The notes beneath the pieces were generated by a model. It made no database searches. It saw only the letters and a list, made by a program, of their open reading frames with translations, and was not told the origin of the DNA. DNA of 37,872 bases from Bacteroidales bacterium UBA1725 (GTDB taxonomy: Bacteria; Bacteroidota; Bacteroidia; Bacteroidales; UBA932). This document shows positions 1-7,919 of this stretch, in pieces (within the stretch, counting starts at the first letter, position 1; each line of letters starts with the position of its first letter). The position numbers and the translations under genes were made by a program. Location of the stretch: positions 1 through 37,872 of the forward strand of contig DCIN01000094.1 of assembly GCA_002315815.1 (NCBI GenBank), read 5' to 3'.

Positions 1-164
1 GAATCTGTTTTGAAATGTTTAATTAAAAATACTATGAAAGATTTTCGAACTGAAAATTTGGTTCTTTGAAGGAGCAATGGGGATCCATTGTGACTGAAAA
101 GAAACGAACTTTTCAGTCGGAAAGATTATATAGAAGATTAATTGGAACATTTCAAAACAGATTC
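1..164. repeat. Imperfect palindromic element with 19-bp perfect ends
   Basis: Bases 1-19 (GAATCTGTTTTGAAATGTT) are the exact reverse complement of 146-164. Inside these ends the two halves still align as an inverted repeat over about 80 bp per arm, at roughly 70% by eye with a few one-base gaps, and meet at CAATGG-GGAT-CCATTG (75-90). A local hairpin with a 10-bp stem and 7-base loop sits at 92-118. No protein is encoded. It could be a MITE-like relic or a structured leader or terminator of an upstream gene outside the window. The arms differ from each other, so a simple assembly fold-back is unlikely. The left end coincides with the window edge, so its true limit is unknown. Confidence 0.6.
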
Positions 165-165
165 T

Positions 166-173
166 TATATTTG
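166..173 (+). promoter_or_regulatory. Putative -7 box (TATATTTG) of rsgA
   Basis: TATATTTG matches the Bacteroidota -7 consensus TAnnTTTG. It lies five bases before the GTG start of rsgA, so transcription would begin at or next to the start codon. No convincing -33 TTTG is visible, and the region upstream is the palindromic element. Confidence 0.45.
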
Positions 174-178
174 AGGCC

Positions 179-1120
179 GTGAAAAAAGAAGCCGTGGTCA
201 TACGCAACGCCGGAAGCCATTTTTACCTGAGCCGGCTTCCGGAATGGAATCCATTTCCGGCTGTACTCAGAGGCAGGGTGAGGCTGAAACGCAGCGAATC
301 TACAAATCCCGTAGCGGTCGGAGACAAGGTGCAGTACGAAACACCGGACGGGGATATCTCCGAGGAGAATCCGGCTGTGATAACAGGAGTGACGGACAGA
401 AGCAACTACATCATCCGGCGATCCACAAACCTCTCCCGCCAGTCCCACGTGATAGCCGCCAATCTGGACCAGGCCCTGATCTGTGTCTCGCTGTTCTTTC
501 CGGAAATAAAACTGCCTTTCCTTGACAGGCTCCTGGTAACCTGTGAAGTATATAAAATTCCAGCCGTCATAGTCTTGAACAAAGTGGACCTCTACAGAAA
601 CGAGGCTCCCGATGCCGTACGGTATTTCACGGACATCTACGCCGGAGCCGGCTACAGGGTGATACAGACATCGACACTGACGGGAGAAGGCATAGATGAA
701 GTGAGAGAACTGTGCAAGGGCAAGCTCAATCTCCTGTGCGGAGAGTCCGGAGTGGGCAAGTCCTCGCTGATAAAAGCTCTGGATCCGGGCCTCAGCCCCA
801 AGACAGGAGACATTTCAGAGGCCCATCTGCAAGGAAAGCATACCACATCGCTATACGAGATGTACAGGATGGATTGCGGAGGCTTCGTCATCGACTCTCC
901 GGGACTGCGTGGATTCGGTCTCGTGGATCTGGAAAAGGAGGAAATATACAAGTATTTCCCCGAAATGCTCGCAACAGGGGACAAATGTCGCTTCATTCCC
1001 TGCACCCACACCCACGAACCGGGCTGTGCGGTCAAGGAGGCGGTGGAAAAGAGAGAAATAAGCCCTGAAAGATACAATTCTTATCTCGGGATGCTGGAGG
1101 AGGACAAAAAGTTCAGGTAA
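179..1120 (+). CDS. rsgA: Ribosome small-subunit-dependent GTPase A
   Basis: RsgA is a circularly permuted GTPase that assists late maturation of the 30S ribosomal subunit in the cytoplasm. The 313-residue protein has the family order: an N-terminal OB-like region, then G4 (NKVD, about residue 134), the P-loop G1 (GESGVGKSS, about 188) and G3 (DSPGLRG). It ends with a cysteine/histidine zinc module (CTHTHEPGC). Length is normal. The start is GTG at 179; no better in-frame start exists upstream, and the protein begins as the family does. A TAnnTTTG box ends five bases before it, suggesting a leaderless or nearly leaderless message. The gene stands alone and converges on the 1133-3875 minus-strand group. 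Confidence 0.96.
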   Translation: MKKEAVVIRNAGSHFYLSRLPEWNPFPAVLRGRVRLKRSESTNPVAVGDKVQYETPDGDISEENPAVITGVTDRSNYIIRRSTNLSRQSHVIAANLDQALICVSLFFPEIKLPFLDRLLVTCEVYKIPAVIVLNKVDLYRNEAPDAVRYFTDIYAGAGYRVIQTSTLTGEGIDEVRELCKGKLNLLCGESGVGKSSLIKALDPGLSPKTGDISEAHLQGKHTTSLYEMYRMDCGGFVIDSPGLRGFGLVDLEKEEIYKYFPEMLATGDKCRFIPCTHTHEPGCAVKEAVEKREISPERYNSYLGMLEEDKKFR

Positions 1121-1132
1121 ACAGGCCGCACT

Positions 1133-1588
1133 TCAGACGTTTTTCCTGTCTTGCTCCCGATTATGACCCTTGAGGAACATCCTTGCCAGCTTGAACGCCA
1201 ATTTGAAAATACCCTCTGTGCCGTCAAAATTCTCCAGACGAGCTTCGGTCTTGACAATCTGAAGCTCAAGTTCCCTCTCGTCATTGATTTCTTCGCTCTC
1301 CAACAGACTCTTGACAAGTCTGTCACGGAACAGACGCTTCCTGAAGAGCAAGAGTACCAGCAGAAGGACAATGAAGAAGGACATTACCACAAATGTACCC
1401 CAGGGAGATCCCAATAAGGAGTTCAGGACTGTCAGCACAATGGAGGCCAACAATCCCAGAACGATGATAAGCACACAGATGACAAGGAAGGTCGAAAGCA
1501 CTTCCGAAAACAGTCCGGTCAGAGCTCTTGCTGACTTCAACTTGAGCTCCCGCGCCCGGAGACCTGCATAATCCTTGAGTTCAGACAT
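1133..1588 (-). CDS. Small membrane protein, phage-holin-like (Holin-X type)
   Basis: A 151-residue protein with two long hydrophobic segments (about residues 30-55 and 62-82) after an amphipathic N-terminus, and a charged cytoplasmic-looking C-terminus. The pattern fits the putative holin/DUF1469-type family found in many Bacteroidota chromosomes, where the role is unknown and not lytic. Its ATG overlaps the end of the YtxH-like gene by 8 bases, so the two are probably translated together downstream of rnr. No phage genes are nearby, so the holin name should not be read as a prophage sign. Confidence 0.75.
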   Translation of the reverse strand: MSELKDYAGLRARELKLKSARALTGLFSEVLSTFLVICVLIIVLGLLASIVLTVLNSLLGSPWGTFVVMSFFIVLLLVLLLFRKRLFRDRLVKSLLESEEINDERELELQIVKTEARLENFDGTEGIFKLAFKLARMFLKGHNREQDRKNV

Positions 1589-1787
1589 TGTCCCTGTCCT
1601 CCTCTTCGGATGTTACGTTGTCATCCTCTTCGTCGAAGTCAGCGACTCCCTTATTGAACAGAGAAGCGCCTTTCTTCTCCACCGCCTCTATCATTCTCTG
1701 ACCTTTTTCAGAGAATGTGAACATTGTAAAGGCAACTCCTGTGGCCACACCGGCCAGAAATGCGAAAAATGCTGTTCCTTTGGACAT
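1581..1787 (-). CDS. YtxH-like short membrane protein
   Basis: A 68-residue protein with one N-terminal hydrophobic segment rich in Gly and Ala (about residues 6-25), then a basic-amphipathic stretch and a strongly acidic tail. This is the shape of YtxH-domain proteins, small membrane-anchored proteins of poorly known envelope or stress function. It starts 6 bases after the rnr stop and overlaps the holin-like gene by 8 bases, so the three form an operon. Pairing of a YtxH-like protein with a holin-like membrane protein is common in Bacteroidota. Family assignment is by composition and topology, not a diagnostic motif. Confidence 0.7.
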   Translation of the reverse strand: MSKGTAFFAFLAGVATGVAFTMFTFSEKGQRMIEAVEKKGASLFNKGVADFDEEDDNVTSEEEDRDNV

Positions 1788-1793
1788 ATCTTG

Positions 1794-3875
1794 CTACGAA
1801 TTTGAATTGTTGTCAGCAGTAAAGTTTTCCATCAGTTCAAAATCCAGAAGCCTCTGTTCCAGATTGGCTTTGGCAACCTTGATTCTCACCTTGTCTCCGA
1901 GTCTGAAGACTTTGTGTGTGCGACGGCCCTTGAGACAGTAGTGAGCCTCATCGAATTCATAGAAATCGCCCCTGATTTCCCGCAGGGGAATCATCCCCTC
2001 GATGTGAGTCGGATCTATCTCCACATACATTCCCCATTCCGTGACTCCGGAAACGAATCCGTCGAACTCCTGCCCCAGTCTGCTCTGCATATATTCCACC
2101 AGCTTGTACTTGACAGAAGTGCGTTCTGCATCGGCGGCTACCAGTTCCCTCTCAGAAGCGTGACGGCACTCCTCCTCGTATTTGTCCCGGCTTACGGATG
2201 ACGCACCGTCCAGATACATAGCCAGCAGACGGTGTACCATTGTGTCAGGATAGCGGCGTATAGGTGAAGTGAAATGAGTGTAGAACTTGAAGGCCAGTCC
2301 GTAATGCCCTATGTTATCAGTGCTGTACACAGCCTTGGCCATAGACCTGAGGGCAATGCTCTCAAAAGCGTCATGCTCTGGCTTGCCGGCGGATTCACAG
2401 AGAAGATTGCGAAGAGATTCAGAAGCCGACTTTCCGCTGTCGGATTCTCCCATCCTATAGCCGAAACCTGCAGCAAAGCCCCGCAGGCTCTCCAGCTTCT
2501 CATAATTGGGTTCTCCGTGTACACGATATACGAATGTCTTCGCGTTCTTTGAAGATACGGCATCCATACGGCCTTCCGTGGCTATGAACTCAGCCACCGT
2601 GCGGTTCGCAAGGAGCATAAACTCCTCAATGAGCCAGTTGGCCTCCTTGGAGATTTTTTCGTAAACATTGACAGGACGTCCGAGTTCATCAACCTCGACC
2701 TTCATCTCCGGACGGTCGAAATTAATGGCACCTGAATCGAAACGACGTTTACGGAATATGGAGGCGAGGCTGTCAAGGACAGCTATTGCATCTTCGAGTT
2801 TGTCGGGAACTGTAGCAAAAACTTCGTTTGCCGAATCCTCGGCAACATCAGCTTTCGACTGTCTCCTTGTCGTCTCGATGATTTTCTGAGCCTGGTCATA
2901 GTCGAGCCTGCTGTCGGAGCGTATGACGGTACGTCCTATCCAACGTGATTTGACCTCAGCCGCGGATGTAAGTTCGAATACGACGGAGAAGCAGAGTTTG
3001 TCCTCATCGGGACGAAGGGAGCAGAGCTTGTTGCACAGTTTCTCCGGAAGCATAGGAACAGTTCGGTCCACCAGATACACGGAAGTGCCTCTTTCACGCG
3101 CCTCCTTGTCCACAGGAGTACCGGGCCTGACATAATAAGAAACGTCGGCAATATGCACTCCCACCTCGAAGTTGCCGTTGTCCAGACGTTTGAAACTCAA
3201 TGCATCATCAAAGTCCTTGGCATCCGCAGGGTCTATGGTGAAGGTGAAGGTGCGACGGAAATCCTTCCTGCCCTTCAACTCCGTTCTGCCTATCTTTTCG
3301 GAAATGGCGTCGGCCGCATCCTCCACCTCCTTCTCGAAACGGTACGGCAGGTTGAACTCTGCAAGGATGGCGTGCATCTCGGTATCATTGGCCCCAGGTT
3401 CTCCCAAAACATCCACAATATGGCCAAAAGGGTAGTTCTCCCCTCTTTCCCATCCGTCCACCACTGCGGCAACCTTCATCCCTGCACGGGCACCGGTGGC
3501 CAGAACCTGATTGATGTCCAGTTCTATATCGTAAGGCATAGACTTGCTCTGCATCAACACCCAGGCCTGGGCTCCGACCAGATGCAGTATTCCCACGAAC
3601 TGACGGCGCGAACGCTCGACTATCTCCACCACTTCACCTTCCCGGCGTCTGTCCCCCGCCCCGGCACGTGTCACTGCCACCCGTACAATGTCTCCGTCAA
3701 GAGAATGCCGGGTCTTGGAAGCCTTTACGAAGATGTCTTTGTCCTCACCTTCGACTATAACGAATATGAATCCCTCCCTTGTCATCTGCACACGCCCGAC
3801 CAATTGGGGGAAAACTTTTCTCCCGGAACGGCGGTGTCTTCTGTCGCTGGGTTGTCCTGCTCTTTTTCTTTTCAT
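1794..3875 (-). CDS. rnr: Ribonuclease R
   Basis: RNase R is a processive 3'-5' exoribonuclease of the RNB family that degrades structured RNA and takes part in RNA quality control. The 693-residue protein has N-terminal cold-shock domains, the RNB catalytic block with the metal-binding aspartates (DPADAKDFDDA, near residue 207), the RTVPMLPEKLCN region, and a C-terminal S1 domain (about 590-680). A basic N-terminal tail is present. I chose the ATG at 3875 over the upstream TTG at 3893, because a TATATTTG promoter box (3882-3889) lies between them and the family start is basic. It is the first gene of a three-gene minus-strand operon. Confidence 0.95.
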   Translation of the reverse strand: MKRKRAGQPSDRRHRRSGRKVFPQLVGRVQMTREGFIFVIVEGEDKDIFVKASKTRHSLDGDIVRVAVTRAGAGDRRREGEVVEIVERSRRQFVGILHLVGAQAWVLMQSKSMPYDIELDINQVLATGARAGMKVAAVVDGWERGENYPFGHIVDVLGEPGANDTEMHAILAEFNLPYRFEKEVEDAADAISEKIGRTELKGRKDFRRTFTFTIDPADAKDFDDALSFKRLDNGNFEVGVHIADVSYYVRPGTPVDKEARERGTSVYLVDRTVPMLPEKLCNKLCSLRPDEDKLCFSVVFELTSAAEVKSRWIGRTVIRSDSRLDYDQAQKIIETTRRQSKADVAEDSANEVFATVPDKLEDAIAVLDSLASIFRKRRFDSGAINFDRPEMKVEVDELGRPVNVYEKISKEANWLIEEFMLLANRTVAEFIATEGRMDAVSSKNAKTFVYRVHGEPNYEKLESLRGFAAGFGYRMGESDSGKSASESLRNLLCESAGKPEHDAFESIALRSMAKAVYSTDNIGHYGLAFKFYTHFTSPIRRYPDTMVHRLLAMYLDGASSVSRDKYEEECRHASERELVAADAERTSVKYKLVEYMQSRLGQEFDGFVSGVTEWGMYVEIDPTHIEGMIPLREIRGDFYEFDEAHYCLKGRRTHKVFRLGDKVRIKVAKANLEQRLLDFELMENFTADNNSNS

Positions 3876-3881
3876 CGAACA

Positions 3882-3889
3882 CAAATATA
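3882..3889 (-). promoter_or_regulatory. Putative -7 box (TATATTTG) of rnr
   Basis: Minus-strand TATATTTG ends six bases before the rnr ATG at 3875, which predicts a leader of only a few bases. It sits back to back with the plus-strand box at 3904-3911. No clear -33 element is seen. Confidence 0.45.
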
Positions 3890-3903
3890 ACAAAAAAATA
3901 CCT

Positions 3904-3911
3904 TACCTTTG
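3904..3911 (+). promoter_or_regulatory. Putative -7 box (TACCTTTG) of the 3944 gene
   Basis: TACCTTTG fits TAnnTTTG and lies about 32 bases before the ATG at 3944. It is divergent from the rnr box only 15 bases away, so the two polymerase sites would overlap and may compete. Confidence 0.4.
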
Positions 3912-3943
3912 GCAGAATGCAAACAATTCAATTTTACACCAAT

Positions 3944-4369
3944 ATGAAATATAAACTCATTTCAGCCCTGATAATTCTAGCTTCGGCCGTATTATCTTCT
4001 TCCTGCAAGAAAGACAGTCAGCTCTATCTCATTTCCGTAGAAGTATCGTCACATACAGATCTGTTTCAAGATTCCGACATAAACACAGCTTTTACGGATT
4101 TCAAGATTGAATGCCAACAGGCAGTGGACAAGATGACGAAGGAATGGATTAACAACTGCATTTCGGATGCTGTCGCAACCACACAGTTCGAACTGGTTCT
4201 GGCAAACAGAATAGCGCCTGTTTTCTCCAAGTACCAGCTCATTTTCGATGAGTGCAAAGACCCCGGCTCCATCGATTATGCCCTGTTGTTCGAACTCCTC
4301 AACCACGATACGGATTCAAAGGTCGCAGAGAAGAGATTCGCCGTCACATACAGCAAGCCGTTATCATAG
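3944..4369 (+). CDS. Small lipoprotein of unknown function
   Basis: I do not recognise this 141-residue protein. The N-terminus (MKYKLISALIILASAVLSS followed by SCKK) is a lipoprotein signal with the acylated cysteine at about residue 21. The mature part is a mixed, mildly acidic sequence with no repeats, no further membrane segment and no motif I can name. I chose the ATG at 3944 because it starts the signal peptide; the open frame extends upstream across the divergent promoter, which is not credible coding. The beta-barrel gene follows 24 bases later on the same strand, so a two-gene envelope operon is likely. Confidence 0.7.
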   Translation: MKYKLISALIILASAVLSSSCKKDSQLYLISVEVSSHTDLFQDSDINTAFTDFKIECQQAVDKMTKEWINNCISDAVATTQFELVLANRIAPVFSKYQLIFDECKDPGSIDYALLFELLNHDTDSKVAEKRFAVTYSKPLS

Positions 4370-4393
4370 TGAATTTCAAAAAACAACAATTGT

Positions 4394-4900
4394 ATGACAG
4401 ACTTGTTTAATCTGAGAAAGTATTTTTATGTACTTGTCAGCATTTTATTGTTCGCTTCTTTCGGGAATAAGGCTGATGCCCAGACTTGGACAATCGGCGG
4501 AAATATTACCCTTAAGACAGCAAACAAGTATGCATACACAAGACTGGAAGTCGATGGCGGTTACGAGTTCAATGACAAGTGGGCAGTTGGGCTGAAGACC
4601 GGATTTGAAACGGGATCTGATACCGGGTCTTTCATTCTGGGAGGTAATGGTCGTTTCACCCCTTGGCATAATGATGTACTCTACATAGACATCAAGGCTG
4701 TGGCGGATTTGTTGGTTTATGATGTTGTTTCTCTCAATACTGGAATTGTGCCATCATTGAGATTCAGGGTAGCTCCAAGATGGGAGGTGTATTCGGACTT
4801 CGGTTTTATTGGTTTACGAGGTCAACTTGGTTATGGTCTGAGCCCTGTAGCAGTAATCACAGCTTTGAATGCCGGACTCGGAGTTACATTCAGATTTTAG
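4394..4900 (+). CDS. Small outer-membrane beta-barrel protein
   Basis: A 168-residue protein with a Sec signal peptide ending at about ADAQ (residue 30). Alternating-hydrophobic strands rich in Gly and aromatic residues follow, ending in a C-terminal aromatic (GVTFRF), the usual signal for insertion into the outer membrane by the Bam machinery. The size fits an eight-stranded porin-like barrel of the OMP_b-brl type. It probably shares a message with the lipoprotein 24 bases upstream. No substrate can be inferred. It converges on gpmI with only 17 bases between the two stop codons and no clear terminator hairpin. Confidence 0.75.
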   Translation: MTDLFNLRKYFYVLVSILLFASFGNKADAQTWTIGGNITLKTANKYAYTRLEVDGGYEFNDKWAVGLKTGFETGSDTGSFILGGNGRFTPWHNDVLYIDIKAVADLLVYDVVSLNTGIVPSLRFRVAPRWEVYSDFGFIGLRGQLGYGLSPVAVITALNAGLGVTFRF

Positions 4901-4917
4901 AAACAAGCTTATTCAAG

Positions 4918-6438
4918 TCAAATCAGAGGCTCTCCCGTCATTGAAGCAGGCTGAGGGATACCCATCAGTTTGAGTATGGTGGGAGCTACGTTGCAGAGGG
5001 CTCCGTCCTTGACTTCCTTCACATCCTCTCCGGCACCGATGACAATGAACTGTACTTCGTTAAGGGAGTGGGCGGTATTGGGAGATCCGTCTTCATTCAC
5101 GGCGTAATCAGCATTACCGTGGTCAGCTGTAAGAAGCACGACATAGTTATGGTTGAGCGCTGCTGTGACTACAGTCTCGACACAGCCGTCGATGCAGCCT
5201 ACTGCATTGCAGATAGCCTTGTAAATACCGGTATGTCCTACCATATCTCCATTGGCGAAATTGAGGATGATGGCATCCTCCTTTTCATCGGATATGGCAC
5301 TGACAAGTTTGTCGGTCACCTCTACGGCACTCATTTCGGGCTTGAGGTCATAAGTCGCCACCTTGGGTGAATTCACAAGTATGCGGTCCTCGTTCTCGAA
5401 AGGAGTCTCACGACCTCCGTTGAAGAAGAAAGTCACGTGGGCATACTTCTCAGTCTCGGCAATCCGAAGCTGTCTCTTTCCGGCTTTTGCCAGAGTCTCT
5501 CCAAGAGTGTCCTTCACCTCCTCCTTGTCGAAAAGGATATGAAGTCCCTTGAAAGAAGCATCATAGGGAGTGAGACAGCAGTAATAAAGAGGAAGCGTGT
5601 GCATTCCCTCCTCAGGCATATCATTCTGAGTGAGCACATTGGTCAATTCACGCGCACGGTCGTTACGGAAGTTGTAGAAGATTACTGCATCTCCCTGCTC
5701 AAGTTTGCCGAGAGCTTGTCCGTCCTTTGTGATTACGATGGGCTTGATGAATTCGTCAGTGACTCCGGCATCATAACTGGCCTGAATTCCTTCAAGAGCG
5801 TGTTCGAAGCGGGCGCCTTTGCCGTCCACCAGCATATCATAGGCCTCCTTGACTCGATTCCATCGCTTGTCACGATCCATAGCATAGAAACGTCCGCAGA
5901 CTGTGGCGACCTTGCCTGTTGTGAGGGCCATCTTCTCTTCCAGCTCTTTCACGAAACCGTATCCGCTGCGGGGATCGGTGTCGCGTCCGTCCATAAAGCA
6001 ATGCACATATACGTCTTCAAGTCCGGCTTTCTTTGCATCCGAAAGGAATTCGTAAAGATGATTGAGGGAAGAATGAACTCCTCCGTGTGAGCATAATCCG
6101 AAGAAATGGAGTTTCTTGCCGCTTTGCTTCACATAATCGTAAACCGCCTTGATTTCCGCGTTCTGCTGCAGAGAATGATTGCGGCAGGCCATATTTATCT
6201 TAACAAGGTCCTGATACACAACTCTTCCGGCCCCCAGATTCATATGACCGACCTCAGAATTGCCCATCTGTCCGTCGGGGAGTCCTACATATTCGCCACA
6301 GGCCTTCAGATGGCTGAAGGGGTATTTTGCCCGCAGGGAGTCTATGAAAGGGGCCCCCTGGGTGAATATCGCATTGGAACTGTCCTGACGTCCTTCTCCC
6401 CAGCCGTCAAGAATCATAAGCAGTACTTTTCTTTCCAT
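4918..6438 (-). CDS. gpmI: 2,3-bisphosphoglycerate-independent phosphoglycerate mutase
   Basis: This enzyme interconverts 3- and 2-phosphoglycerate in glycolysis and gluconeogenesis, using two metal ions and a phosphoserine intermediate. The 506-residue length is typical. Visible residues include the metal-binding Asp in ILDGWG (Asp11), the catalytic serine in QMGNSEVGH (Ser61), the MDGRDTDPRSG loop and the C-terminal metal site LTADHGNAD. It is transcribed away from the MATE gene out of a shared palindromic promoter region. A 12-bp direct repeat lies immediately upstream of its ATG. Confidence 0.97.
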   Translation of the reverse strand: MERKVLLMILDGWGEGRQDSSNAIFTQGAPFIDSLRAKYPFSHLKACGEYVGLPDGQMGNSEVGHMNLGAGRVVYQDLVKINMACRNHSLQQNAEIKAVYDYVKQSGKKLHFFGLCSHGGVHSSLNHLYEFLSDAKKAGLEDVYVHCFMDGRDTDPRSGYGFVKELEEKMALTTGKVATVCGRFYAMDRDKRWNRVKEAYDMLVDGKGARFEHALEGIQASYDAGVTDEFIKPIVITKDGQALGKLEQGDAVIFYNFRNDRARELTNVLTQNDMPEEGMHTLPLYYCCLTPYDASFKGLHILFDKEEVKDTLGETLAKAGKRQLRIAETEKYAHVTFFFNGGRETPFENEDRILVNSPKVATYDLKPEMSAVEVTDKLVSAISDEKEDAIILNFANGDMVGHTGIYKAICNAVGCIDGCVETVVTAALNHNYVVLLTADHGNADYAVNEDGSPNTAHSLNEVQFIVIGAGEDVKEVKDGALCNVAPTILKLMGIPQPASMTGEPLI

Positions 6439-6441
6439 TTT

Positions 6442-6470
6442 TCTTGCTGAATTGTTTCTCTTGCTGAATT
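6442..6470. repeat. 12-bp direct repeat in the gpmI leader
   Basis: TCTTGCTGAATT occurs at 6442-6453 and 6459-6470 (17-base period), starting three bases upstream of the gpmI start codon. In the message it would cover the ribosome-loading region. It may be a short tandem duplication or an operator; nothing else in the window repeats it. Confidence 0.6.
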
Positions 6471-6499
6471 ATTGATTTCTTCCTTCAAATAACGGAAAT

Positions 6500-6540
6500 G
6501 CAAAGATAAGAAGCTTTTTGAAATAGCTTCTTATCTTTGC
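6500..6540. promoter_or_regulatory. Palindromic divergent promoter between gpmI and the MATE gene
   Basis: A perfect 16-bp inverted repeat (GCAAAGATAAGAAGCT at 6500-6515 and its reverse complement at 6525-6540) surrounds a 9-base spacer. Each arm carries TATCTTTG, a TAnnTTTG -7 box, pointing outward: minus strand at 6501-6508 towards gpmI and plus strand at 6532-6539 towards the MATE gene. The plus-strand box ends 8 bases before the MATE ATG. A -33 element at canonical spacing is not evident on either strand. Confidence 0.6.
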
Positions 6541-6547
6541 AGTGCAG

Positions 6548-7912
6548 ATGGACAAGATTCTGAACAAAGAAATACTCAGGCTCTCACTGCCCAGCATCCT
6601 GGCAAACCTCACAATACCTGTCGTGGGGCTTGTGGACACGGCTGTAGCCGGACATCTTCACTCCTCTGACGGTTGGAGCATCGCTACATTCATAGGCGCA
6701 ATTTCTGTCGGGGCAGTGCTGTTCAATCTGATTTACTGGAATTTCGGCTTTCTTCGGACAGGAACCGGGGGATTGACGGCACAGGCTTTCGGTCGCGGAG
6801 ACACTCACGCCTGTGCAGCAATATGCGTACGGGCATTGGCACTTGCCATAACGGCAGCGGCAATCGTCCTTATTCTTCAGTTCCCTTTCATCCGGCTGGC
6901 TCTGATCTGCGTGCAGGCTTCTCCAGAGGTCGAGGAACTGGCAAGGCAATATTTTCTGATAAGGATTTGGGCGGCTCCAGCGACATTGTCTCTGATGGCT
7001 TTCAGCGGATGGTTCGTTGGAATGCAGGACTCCGTCAGTTCGATGTGGAAAGACATTGTAGTGAGCGGAGTGAACATATTCGCCAGTCTTTTCCTTGCAC
7101 GTGGTGCAGGAAGTTGGGAAGGACTCGGTTTTGCCGGGGTGGCGATGGGGACTGTGGTGGCGCAGTACAGCGGCCTGGCATACTGCATTCTGGTCTGCGT
7201 GTTCAAATACGGCAGAACGGTTTTCGCACAATACCGACTCCATAAATTGCGTCAATCGTTGAAAAGCAGCGAACTGAGCGGTTTCTTCCGGATGAACGCC
7301 AACCTTTTCGGAAGGTCCGTTTTCTTCACAATCATCTACATAGGGTACACTTTGATAGCTGCAACTTTCGGAGACAATCTTCTGGCCTGCAGTTCAATAA
7401 TGATGCAAATGCTGATGCTGTTCAGTTATTTCACGGATGGATTCGCATACGCGGCTGAGGCCCTTACGGGGAGGTTCATAGGTGCAGAAGACCCCGTAAT
7501 GATGCATCGCAGCATAAAATACACCTTTGTCTGGAGTATGAGTATTGCAATAATGTTCATTGGTGTGTACATATTGCTGGGTACTCCCCTGCTCAAACTC
7601 CTGACAGATGATGCAACGGTGGTGGAAAGCTGCCGGCCTTACCTTCCCTGGCTTGTGCTTATGCCGCCTCTGGGTTGTGCAGCATTCACCTGGGACGGTG
7701 TGTATCTGGGGGCAACAGACTCCCGCGGGGTCCGCAACGCGATGATGGGTGCTGCTCTGGCATTCTTCGGAGTGTGGTTCGTCCTGAATCTTTTCCGGAA
7801 TCTGGACAGAATGCACATTCTGATGGCCTCATATTTCGCTCATCTTGCCGTTCGGACGGTCTATCTGAGCATCCGATACGGCAGAATGAGAGATTATTAC
7901 TCGAAAGAGTGA
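6548..7912 (+). CDS. MATE family multidrug/metabolite efflux transporter (DinF-like)
   Basis: MATE proteins are inner-membrane antiporters that export cationic drugs or metabolites using Na+ or H+ gradients. The 454-residue protein has about twelve hydrophobic segments in two related halves. It starts with the family signature (MDKILNKEILRLSLPSIL, then VGLVDTAVAGHL). I chose the ATG at 6548 over a GTG six bases upstream, because the sequence from MDK matches family N-termini. A -7 box ends at 6539, so the leader would be very short. Substrate is unknown. Its stop lies 7 bases from that of the convergent M3 peptidase gene. Confidence 0.93.
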   Translation: MDKILNKEILRLSLPSILANLTIPVVGLVDTAVAGHLHSSDGWSIATFIGAISVGAVLFNLIYWNFGFLRTGTGGLTAQAFGRGDTHACAAICVRALALAITAAAIVLILQFPFIRLALICVQASPEVEELARQYFLIRIWAAPATLSLMAFSGWFVGMQDSVSSMWKDIVVSGVNIFASLFLARGAGSWEGLGFAGVAMGTVVAQYSGLAYCILVCVFKYGRTVFAQYRLHKLRQSLKSSELSGFFRMNANLFGRSVFFTIIYIGYTLIAATFGDNLLACSSIMMQMLMLFSYFTDGFAYAAEALTGRFIGAEDPVMMHRSIKYTFVWSMSIAIMFIGVYILLGTPLLKLLTDDATVVESCRPYLPWLVLMPPLGCAAFTWDGVYLGATDSRGVRNAMMGAALAFFGVWFVLNLFRNLDRMHILMASYFAHLAVRTVYLSIRYGRMRDYYSKE

Positions 7913-7919
7913 GAGAATA

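Noticed and set aside
1..164. Intact insertion sequence
   Set aside because: Terminal inverted repeats are present, but there is no transposase and the element is only 164 bases.
1133..1787. Prophage remnant suggested by a holin-like protein
   Set aside because: No phage structural, lysis or integration genes nearby; this holin-like/YtxH-like pair is a normal chromosomal feature in Bacteroidota.
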